Of a stretch of 9,810 bases of DNA, positions 1 to 5,875 are shown in pieces. Positions within the stretch are counted from its first letter, which is position 1; each line of letters starts with the position of its first letter. Position numbers and translations under genes: made by a program. Source of the stretch: an archaeon. Its GTDB lineage: Archaea > Thermoproteota > Nitrososphaeria > Nitrososphaerales > Gagatemarchaeaceae. The stretch is from the NCBI GenBank assembly GCA_021822995.1, contig JAKAPN010000022.1, positions 1-9,810 on the forward strand, in the 5' to 3' direction. The notes under the pieces were generated by a model, which was given only the letters and a program-made list of their open reading frames with translations, was not told the origin of the DNA and did not search any database.

Positions 1-90
1 ACTTCTTGCAACCGCACGGGCCTCCAGGGAAAGGCACGCGCGCCGGCTGGAAGCGAAAGCTAGGTCGAGATAGCCTGTCTGGCCGTCCGC

Positions 91-690
91 TCATGAGATG
101 TCCACCCACAGATTCTCATAGCGTGCCCAAACGACCTTCACGACCACATTATGGGCCTCCCTGAGCACCTGCGCTATCGGAAGGATGACCTGGCGAAGGA
201 TGCTCATGTCCGTGGGCGCGTCGGCTATCTTTGCTCCGATCCTGAACGTCGCGACCCCCGTCCCCCCGTCGTAGATTATCTTCAGCCTGACCCCGGTCCT
301 CTCTGAGATCTCCGCTACGCGCTCCTCGCACTCCTTCAGCATGGTGACCACCCGAGGAAACTTGGCTACTTCGTCGGGGAGGTCTCCGCTTGGTGCGACT
401 CCACGCTCGACGTAAGGAAACCTGTGGACGCCTTTCTCGCCGTACTCTCTTTCCACCAACGACATCATGTCGTCTATTTCGACGGTCTCCAACCAAATTG
501 CTCCCTCCCGGTCCTTCCAAATCGCTTTGAGCGGACCGATATTACGAGGTTCTTTCCTGTCCATGCTTAGTACCAGCCAAGCGGCCTGTTGCTCGAGCCG
601 GAGCCTTGTTTCCTTGGGTTCGGCAACCGTGAATCTGATAGTGCTAATCGAGTTCATCATGTCCCTAACAGCGTCGCTTTCCGAAATCAT
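91..690 (-). CDS. Hypothetical protein, third gene of HerA operon (199 aa)
   Basis: I do not recognise this family. The protein is soluble with no signal peptide or membrane segment. It appears to be mixed alpha/beta: a strand-like start around residues 14-24, a helix near 30-40, a helical stretch around 105-133 (LKECEERVAEISERTGV), strands near 135-152, then a helix at 163-178 and a final strand-rich segment (VVVKVVWARYENLWVDIS). The ATG at 690 overlaps the TGA of the upstream nuclease-like gene (ATGA, 687-690). A clear GGAGG ribosome site lies 7 nt upstream (complement of 698-702), inside that gene, so translation is coupled and this start is well supported. It is the last gene of a three-gene operon with a HerA-type ATPase and a PD-(D/E)XK-like protein, so it may be an accessory subunit or specificity factor of that machine. 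That role is inference from context only. Confidence 0.8.
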   Translation of the reverse strand: MISESDAVRDMMNSISTIRFTVAEPKETRLRLEQQAAWLVLSMDRKEPRNIGPLKAIWKDREGAIWLETVEIDDMMSLVEREYGEKGVHRFPYVERGVAPSGDLPDEVAKFPRVVTMLKECEERVAEISERTGVRLKIIYDGGTGVATFRIGAKIADAPTDMSILRQVILPIAQVLREAHNVVVKVVWARYENLWVDIS

Positions 691-2543
691 CTCAATTCCT
701 CCTTGGCCATAATCCGCAGAACGTGAACCTTCATCGGCTTGTTCTCACGGTTTTCTTCGTCATACTCTACTATCGCGATATAAGCCGCCTTGAGATCCAA
801 GTCAGGATCTTCGTTGTAATCTCGAAAGTCTTTTTCGACCTGGGACGCAGCTTTCTTGATTCCATTTCGCCTGTTCTCGAACCATTTCACCTCTACCAAG
901 ACCATGTTCTCGTCCGGGTCTCGCATCAGCCAGTCAGCTCCGTTTGCCGCTGCATTGTCCTTCCTGACTCGGCTGAACGGGTGCCTCTCGACTCTTTCCC
1001 ATCCAAGACTCTCTAGAACGTTCGGGACCAGCCGCTCACTGATCTCGGCTTTCATGAACCGGTAGTCTGGGGCATCCGTAAGGAGGCTCCTGACCTCGTC
1101 TTGTGCCGGCTTGTCTAACGCGACCTGGTACATCCCCTCATTCCCCGGTGGCCTGTTTAGCACCTGGAGGTGCTCCATCATCTGCGGTTTGTCGAATTGA
1201 TTGAGAGAGGGCCTCTCAGGGGTGGCAAGATGCTCCAGGTGTATCCGATGCTCATGCACCTCGTTCCTGCTCTGTTCATACTTCACCGCCAACTCATCCT
1301 TCTCCATCCTCATCCCCTCCACAGGGTAGTCTCTCCCGAACTTCATCGAGGCCCTATGCCCATCGAACTCAACTTTGCAGTTGTCCCTGCCTTCGAGCTT
1401 CCCCCTCAAAACCACATGCGATCCACTTGTAGCCATCTTGTAGCCCTCCAACTCCACCCCCCGCCCGTCCACGTTCAGGAGCATCCGGTCCCCACCGTGT
1501 TCCAGCTTGACATTGTCCAGGTGGTCGCACTTCCCCCTCTCGAAGGCCCTCACCAGCGCGTCCTCGTTGACCCCCTTTGCCTCAACCGCCTCGTACCTAT
1601 TCCCCTTCCCGCCCCCGATGTCCCCGACGTAGGCCTCGGCCCTGTGGTCTCTGGCGCTGTACCTCGCGAAAACTATCTGGACCTCCTCGCTCCCCTCCGG
1701 CCTCAGCCCCAGCTGGACGATCGCATTCTGACCAGGAGGTTCGTATCCCGCCTGCTCCAGGTCGCCCATCGGGACCCGCAGGTTGGCCCCCTTCCCATAG
1801 TCGACTGCCTCGAGGAGCCTTGGCTCTTCTTCTCGCTCGCGCTGGATGCCCTCCTGCAAACGATGCAAACCGGGCGTTTCCGCCTGCTCCTCTCTGTCTG
1901 GGGGGCTCGCTTGTTCTGTGACGAGAAGCTGGTTGTCGTTCACGATGTAGCTTTCAGCCTCGACTTGGGCGGGCCTCTCCAGCTCAGGCTCGATTGCCTT
2001 CCCGGTCTCGTCCTGGGTTTGCGCTCTTCCCTCAGGCCCGAGGGCTCTCTCGGCTGCTTCGGGTTCAGGTGCCTTCGCTTTGCCCGAGCCATCTTTCGAA
2101 TCTCCCTCCACCAGTTCTTCCCTGGGCCCTTGCTCGGCACCATCCTTGTCGGCGTCATCTCCGGTCTCCTGACTCTTGTCCTGACCCGCGCCGTCTATCG
2201 ACTCGGTTTCCATGCCGGGCTTTTCTGGTTCATCCTGCTTGGCCCCTCCCTTGCCCTGCTCCTCCTCCGGCGCAGGTTTGTCTGGTCCCGAGCCTTCCTT
2301 GGTTTGATCCTTGGGCTCTGATGGCCCGTCCTTTCCGTCGGCGTCCTTGCTTCCTGCCCCATCATTTGCTTCATTGGTCCCAACATCGTCGTCTTTGTTC
2401 GCCAGCCCATCCCTCCACTCCTCCAGCGTCTCCTCGTCCCCTTCCACCCCCCTCTCCTGTATCTCCTGCCTGAACTCCTCCAGGCCCTCATCCTTCGACC
2501 CATCGCCGTCCTCTGGGGCCTCCGACCCCTCACGCCCTGACAT
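687..2543 (-). CDS. Protein with acidic disordered N-tail and C-terminal PD-(D/E)XK-like nuclease domain
   Basis: This is a 618-residue protein in three parts. Residues 1 to about 195 are low complexity, dominated by D, E, G, K, P and Q, and almost certainly disordered. Residues about 245-410 look beta-rich (alternating short strands and glycine turns) and match no family I know. Residues about 485-618 look like a PD-(D/E)XK nuclease fold: a helix with ISERLVPNVLESLGW, then GADWLM (D537), then VLVEVKW (E551, K553), then a helix with Q568, then the strand AAYIAIVEY. D537, E551 and K553 would be the metal-binding/catalytic triad. The ATG at 2543 overlaps the end of the HerA gene by 14 bases and has GGAGG (complement of 2547-2551) just upstream. 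HerA ATPases commonly partner nucleases (HerA-NurA and others), which supports a nuclease role. Activity, substrate and the function of the tail are unknown. The nuclease call is from motif reading, not from a profile search. Confidence 0.82.
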   Translation of the reverse strand: MSGREGSEAPEDGDGSKDEGLEEFRQEIQERGVEGDEETLEEWRDGLANKDDDVGTNEANDGAGSKDADGKDGPSEPKDQTKEGSGPDKPAPEEEQGKGGAKQDEPEKPGMETESIDGAGQDKSQETGDDADKDGAEQGPREELVEGDSKDGSGKAKAPEPEAAERALGPEGRAQTQDETGKAIEPELERPAQVEAESYIVNDNQLLVTEQASPPDREEQAETPGLHRLQEGIQREREEEPRLLEAVDYGKGANLRVPMGDLEQAGYEPPGQNAIVQLGLRPEGSEEVQIVFARYSARDHRAEAYVGDIGGGKGNRYEAVEAKGVNEDALVRAFERGKCDHLDNVKLEHGGDRMLLNVDGRGVELEGYKMATSGSHVVLRGKLEGRDNCKVEFDGHRASMKFGRDYPVEGMRMEKDELAVKYEQSRNEVHEHRIHLEHLATPERPSLNQFDKPQMMEHLQVLNRPPGNEGMYQVALDKPAQDEVRSLLTDAPDYRFMKAEISERLVPNVLESLGWERVERHPFSRVRKDNAAANGADWLMRDPDENMVLVEVKWFENRRNGIKKAASQVEKDFRDYNEDPDLDLKAAYIAIVEYDEENRENKPMKVHVLRIMAKEELR

Positions 2544-5322
2544 GGGCCTCCAGCTCTTTCCTGAACAGCCTGGGGAACCTCTCCCTCTGCTCCGCGTTGA
2601 AGGGGAGGTAGTACGCGGTGGCCAGCGCCAGGACCCTGGTCGCCACCTCGACCTCGTCCTTCTTGGCCCCGCCGAGCCCAGCCGCCTCAGAGAGCAGGAA
2701 CTCCCCCAGCCCCTCGACCCGCCCGGTCTTCGCCCACTCCTGGTACGCTAGCAGGAACGGCTTCCTGAACTCCTCCGAGTCAACCCGCTCTCGCATCTTC
2801 TCCTCAAGCGGCTCCTCCGGCTCCGGGAGCGGGTGCTGTCGGTAGAACATCGCCATGCACTCCTCCACCTCCCTGTCCGTCACGTCGCGACGCCGCACCC
2901 CCCACTCGTCCTTGACCTCCACCCGGACCGGGATTGGGTGCCCCTCGATGCTCACCACCGCCTCCCCGTTGCCGAGGGCGCCCAGCACCGTCGACTGCTC
3001 CTTGTTCGCGTTCACCGCCCCCGCCACCACGACCCTGTCGCTCCGGTCGGGGAGCCTGTGGACCACCTTCGTGGCCGTGTTCTTTATCGCGTCGGGGAGT
3101 ATCTTCGTCGGTATCTGCTCCACCACGCCGAGGCCCTCCCCGTAGGCCCGCAGCTCGGCGAGCATGTTCCCGAAGTGCTCCACCATGACCTGCCTGGGGT
3201 CGGCGGACTCGGGGTTCCCCTTCAGGGGGGAGAGGTTCGGCAGCAGCCGGTGCGCCTCCTCGACCAGCGTGAAGTGCCTGAGCTTCTTCGACGGCCCACG
3301 GGCCCGGACGTACTCGGCCACGTCGGTGAGGATGAGCGATGCGACGAACGCCTTCTCCTCGCTCATCTGAATCTCCTTCAGCTCGATGACCGTGGGCTTC
3401 GAAATGATGGCGCCCATGGGGGTGGACGCCGGGGTCCCGAAGAGGCGCCTCTTCCCTCCCTGCGCGAGGGAGTTCAGCCTGACGAAGATCGCCGCTTCCA
3501 CGTCCATGGTCACCCGGGGCTCGTAGCCGAGGCCCCTCACCACCCTCCTGACCGCGGCTCCGACGTCGTCGAACGTAACCGGCCTCCCGCGGGTGTTGTC
3601 CTCCAGGCTCCAGCCGCAGGCCCTGTAGGCCTCGGCGAAGACCCGCTCGACCACGTAGGGGACCGGGGCGTAGGACACGAACGACGAGTTCCAGACCGAC
3701 ACCAAGTTCTCAAGGTGGGCCTGCACCTTCACCCCCTCGGGGGGTTCGAATATGTTCAGCCTGAACGGGGCGGTCTCCTCCCCGGGGGTGAAGACATGCA
3801 TGTCCTTCACCGCCAGCAGAAGGCTCCGGTACTCGGCTTTCACCGGCTCGATGACGAGGAACGGGACCCCGAGGGCCGCGAGCTGCCTCAGGAGGAGCTG
3901 GCACGAGGTGGTCTTCCCTGAACCGGTTATCCCCGTGACGAAGACGTGCTTGGTCAGCTGGTCGACGGGGACCCTCACCTCGTCCCCTTTGCCTCCCGAG
4001 AGGCGGACCGCCTCTCCGAGGACGATCTCGCCCTGGGTCTTCGGGGGCGCGTGGAACTGGGCGGACGGGGCCACCTTCATCCCCAGGGCGACCTGAGGTA
4101 TCCAGAGGTAGGGCGCCGCCTCCGCCGGGAGCATCAGGGTGGACCTCCTCCACCCCGAGGCCGACGTCGCTCTGGGCCCCCTGACCCTCAGCCCGTCGAT
4201 TCTCTTCTGGCTCGAGAGGGCCCCCACGAGGGCGTCAGCCGCATGAGAGGCGGATCTCCCGTCATCGGCCGAGACCGCGACCGAAACCCTAACTGGCCTG
4301 CGAGCCAGGAGCCTGTCCAGCCCCCTGACCGAATCCTCGAGCTCCACCTGTTTGGGGTGGTCCACCACGGTGGTGGTCCTGTCGTCGTCGACGCGCTGGT
4401 GTCCCGAACTCTCGGAGATTTTCCTCTGCTTCCACCCCGCGAACCATCTGGAGAGGGGGTTGACCCAGGCGGGGGAGATCCTTACGCTGTACCCGCCCCG
4501 GAGGCGGTTCTCCACGAAGAACCTGGCCAGGGGCGCGACAGGGTCCACCGACGCCTCCGGTACCCCCTCAATCGCCACCGACTCCGCGTAGTCCCTAGGT
4601 TCCACCTCCACCAGCTCGGCCCTGAACTCTGGAAGCTGGGACTTGGCGACCATGAGCAGCCCCTGGACCAGTTCCTCCGAACGCTTCCCAGGCGCTGACA
4701 GCAGGACCTTCCCCGCTCCCTTGGAGAATTCGATGTTCGCTTCGACAGTGTGGCCCAGCTCGGCCAGGGTCTGAGCGAAGCGCTGGAACCTGCGGAGGGT
4801 CTCTCTGGGGTCGTTCTTCTCCGGGTCGAGATAATGGAGTGGGAGCGTGGTGAGCTGGACGACGGAAGAGGGTCCCGCGTCCTCCCGCTTCTTCCCCGAC
4901 ATGGCCATGAAGGCCTCGGCGGCGGGGCCCGAGACCTGACCCACGAACTCCTGTACAGAGCCGGGGAAGACCCCGAGGATCGACAGTGTAATCCCGGCGA
5001 CGGCGAAGACCATCGGAGAGTAGGTCCCCTGCTCGGCCGCCGCGACGACAGATAGTGAGAGGAGGAAGGCCCCTAGGTAGGTCATCCAGTGGGACCGCCC
5101 TCCCACGGGCTTGGCCTGCCTGTTCGACCAGAATCGGTAGAAGAGGAAGATGAGAATAGGTATCCCGACGACGAGGGCGCCGACGTTCAGGGCCCAGAGG
5201 GCGAAGAGGAAGGCGACGGCGGTGAGCTTCCAGCCCGTCAGGGCTCGCCATCCTGCAGGTCTGCTGCCACATGGTGTTGGTAGATCCCAGCTTATAATGT
5301 CGGACGCACAACTTGAGTGCAC
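2530..5322 (-). CDS. Membrane-anchored HerA/DUF87-like P-loop ATPase (putative DNA translocase)
   Basis: The predicted product is 930 residues. The N-terminus has about three to four hydrophobic segments (roughly residues 33-63, 79-97, 103-121), so the protein is probably anchored in the cytoplasmic membrane. Residues about 150-440 form a region with no motif I can name. The motor domain follows: Walker A GITGSGKTT at 464-472, Walker B LVEEAH at 686-691 (E688/E689; EE in place of DE is common in HerA proteins), and the HerA-type segment VVEQIPTKILPDAIKNTATKVV at 733-754 with R756/R760 as candidate arginine fingers. A helical, charged tail occupies 820-930. The family forms hexameric DNA-pumping motors. 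It heads an operon with a nuclease-like gene, consistent with a pump-nuclease pair. At about 930 residues it is much longer than a classic HerA (about 500) and could also be compared with VirB4/CedB-type transfer ATPases. The only in-frame conventional start is GTG 5322, but the best TATA box lies downstream of it, so the true start is uncertain. Confidence 0.85.
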   Translation of the reverse strand: MHSSCASDIISWDLPTPCGSRPAGWRALTGWKLTAVAFLFALWALNVGALVVGIPILIFLFYRFWSNRQAKPVGGRSHWMTYLGAFLLSLSVVAAAEQGTYSPMVFAVAGITLSILGVFPGSVQEFVGQVSGPAAEAFMAMSGKKREDAGPSSVVQLTTLPLHYLDPEKNDPRETLRRFQRFAQTLAELGHTVEANIEFSKGAGKVLLSAPGKRSEELVQGLLMVAKSQLPEFRAELVEVEPRDYAESVAIEGVPEASVDPVAPLARFFVENRLRGGYSVRISPAWVNPLSRWFAGWKQRKISESSGHQRVDDDRTTTVVDHPKQVELEDSVRGLDRLLARRPVRVSVAVSADDGRSASHAADALVGALSSQKRIDGLRVRGPRATSASGWRRSTLMLPAEAAPYLWIPQVALGMKVAPSAQFHAPPKTQGEIVLGEAVRLSGGKGDEVRVPVDQLTKHVFVTGITGSGKTTSCQLLLRQLAALGVPFLVIEPVKAEYRSLLLAVKDMHVFTPGEETAPFRLNIFEPPEGVKVQAHLENLVSVWNSSFVSYAPVPYVVERVFAEAYRACGWSLEDNTRGRPVTFDDVGAAVRRVVRGLGYEPRVTMDVEAAIFVRLNSLAQGGKRRLFGTPASTPMGAIISKPTVIELKEIQMSEEKAFVASLILTDVAEYVRARGPSKKLRHFTLVEEAHRLLPNLSPLKGNPESADPRQVMVEHFGNMLAELRAYGEGLGVVEQIPTKILPDAIKNTATKVVHRLPDRSDRVVVAGAVNANKEQSTVLGALGNGEAVVSIEGHPIPVRVEVKDEWGVRRRDVTDREVEECMAMFYRQHPLPEPEEPLEEKMRERVDSEEFRKPFLLAYQEWAKTGRVEGLGEFLLSEAAGLGGAKKDEVEVATRVLALATAYYLPFNAEQRERFPRLFRKELEAHVRA
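5291..5299 (-). promoter_or_regulatory. Putative TATA box of the HerA operon
   Basis: Reading the minus strand, the sequence CATTATAAG is a good match to an archaeal TATA box. A start site about 27 nt downstream would fall near 5267. This is inside the open frame that begins at GTG 5322. It would put transcription initiation after that GTG and near ATG codons at 5272 and 5251 that are in a different frame. Position and sequence are seen; promoter function is inferred. Confidence 0.45.
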
Positions 5323-5330
5323 AAGTTGTG
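5307..5330. promoter_or_regulatory. 24-bp imperfect palindrome between divergent promoters (candidate operator)
   Basis: The arms CACAACTT (5307-5314) and AAGTTGTG (5323-5330) are perfect inverted repeats separated by GAGTGCAC. Twenty of the 24 bases fit the dyad. It lies just upstream of the HerA-operon TATA box on one side and about 45 nt upstream of the DUF1294 TATA box on the other, the place expected for a dimeric regulator controlling both directions. The right arm plus flank (5315-5333) recurs with two differences at 5734-5752. It may therefore be part of a larger repeat rather than, or as well as, an operator. Confidence 0.45.
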
Positions 5331-5348
5331 AGTTTCATGCGGGAGCGC
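5315..5348 (+). repeat. Divergent copy of the intergenic repeat, left of the DUF1294 gene
   Basis: Bases 5315-5333 match 5734-5752 at 17 of 19 positions (consensus GAGYGCACAAGTTGYGAGT). The following bases (TTCATGCGGGAGCGC) align loosely with GTCCCGGCGGAGGCGC at 5753-5768. The DUF1294 gene is therefore flanked by direct repeats about 419 bp apart. Confidence 0.5.
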
Positions 5349-5374
5349 TGTCAGCCCCGGCGAGATTGCATGGC

Positions 5375-5382
5375 TCTTTATC
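5375..5382 (+). promoter_or_regulatory. Putative TATA box for the DUF1294 gene
   Basis: The sequence CTTTATCT is centred about 28 nt before the ATG at 5407. This fits an archaeal promoter giving a leaderless or near-leaderless message. No Shine-Dalgarno sequence precedes that ATG, which agrees with leaderless initiation. Confidence 0.5.
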
Positions 5383-5406
5383 TGGCATCAAGCCGCTTGT
5401 AGGCTG

Positions 5407-5727
5407 ATGTTGGGCTGCCTGCAAAGCAACCTCCTTTACGAACTCCTGGCTTCCTGGCTGTTGATTGCCGGCGTGATAGGCTTCATAGCCACGGGCATCG
5501 ACAAGGCCCGAGCACGACGCGGCGGGTGGCGGATACCAGAGGCGACGCTGCTATCCATCTCACTGGTGGGGGGAGTTCTAGGCGCCGCTTTGGGAGCAGT
5601 GGTGTTCCATCACAAGACATCGAAGCTAGGCTTCCTGGTCCTGTTCATCCCGGTCGTCGCAGTCTGGCTGTTGGCGCTGCAATGGGTCGGGTTCCTTGGC
5701 TGTCTCAGCGCTTACCTTCCCCAATGA
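5407..5727 (+). CDS. DUF1294-family small membrane protein
   Basis: This 106-residue protein has the DUF1294 pattern. A first membrane helix (about residues 9-29) is followed by the basic loop IDKARARRGGWRIPE (31-45). A glycine-rich second helix with GGVLGAALGAVVF (55-67), the conserved HHKT (68-71), and a third hydrophobic segment (about 74-96) complete it. The length is typical of the family, and ATG 5407 with the TATA-like box 28 nt upstream supports the start. The biochemical function of DUF1294 proteins is not established; they are small inner-membrane proteins often found alone or fused to cold-shock domains in bacteria. It stands as a single gene divergent from the HerA operon, with related direct repeats on both sides, and could have been acquired as a unit. 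Confidence 0.88.
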   Translation: MLGCLQSNLLYELLASWLLIAGVIGFIATGIDKARARRGGWRIPEATLLSISLVGGVLGAALGAVVFHHKTSKLGFLVLFIPVVAVWLLALQWVGFLGCLSAYLPQ

Positions 5728-5733
5728 CATTCG

Positions 5734-5775
5734 GAGCGCACAAGTTGCGAGTGTCCCGGCGGAGGCGCAACGAGA
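5734..5775 (+). repeat. Intergenic repeat copy between the DUF1294 and AAA genes
   Basis: The left part (5734-5752) matches the copy before the DUF1294 gene at 17 of 19 bases. The right part (5754-5770, TCCCGGCGGAGGCGCAA) is identical over 17 bases to the copy at 9079-9095. This copy thus links the two halves of the repeat family. The ATG present in three of the other copies is ACG here. GTTGCG (5744-5749) and CGCAAC (5766-5771) form a 6-bp inverted repeat within it, so it could fold as a hairpin. Confidence 0.7.
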
Positions 5776-5789
5776 CACCGTAAGGTCGC

Positions 5790-5822
5790 GCAGAACCCCC
5801 TTTTCTGGCCGAGGGATTCTGC
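5790..5822 (+). other. Stem-loop in the spacer before the AAA ATPase gene
   Basis: GCAGAA (5790-5795) pairs with TTCTGC (5817-5822), and CCC (5796-5798) pairs with GGG (5813-5815) with one bulged A. The result is about a 9-bp stem with a 14-nt loop containing TTTT. It could be a terminator-like or processed structure after the DUF1294 gene, or part of the repeat-associated structure. No long T run follows, so an intrinsic terminator is doubtful. Confidence 0.4.
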
Positions 5823-5875
5823 AAGAAGCCCCAATCAAGCCTCTGATTCATCAGATTCATTAAAGCGTAACCATA

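Noticed and set aside
1..90. Terminator or RNA gene after the HerA operon
   Set aside because: No T-rich run on the minus strand, no strong hairpin and no RNA signature was found.
1170..2321. 383-codon open frame on the plus strand opposite the acidic/nuclease gene
   Set aside because: It is antisense to a gene with good start, overlap and domain support. Its product is a Leu/Arg/Pro/His-rich sequence typical of the reverse strand of GC-rich coding DNA.
2833..3921. 362-codon plus-strand open frame opposite the HerA motor domain
   Set aside because: The minus strand carries the Walker motifs. The plus-strand product is His/Arg/Pro/Leu-rich with no domain signature.
4595..5338. 247-codon minus-strand frame starting with ATG at 5338 (MKLTTCALK...)
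   Set aside because: It overlaps the HerA N-terminal half in another frame and is Arg/Gly/Pro-rich shadow sequence. Only its ATGs at 5272/5251 matter for the HerA start question.
5734..5775. Repeat as a classical integron attC site
   Set aside because: The ordered RYYYAAC...GTTRRRY boxes are not present. The inverted repeat here runs GTT...AAC, and no integron integrase is seen.
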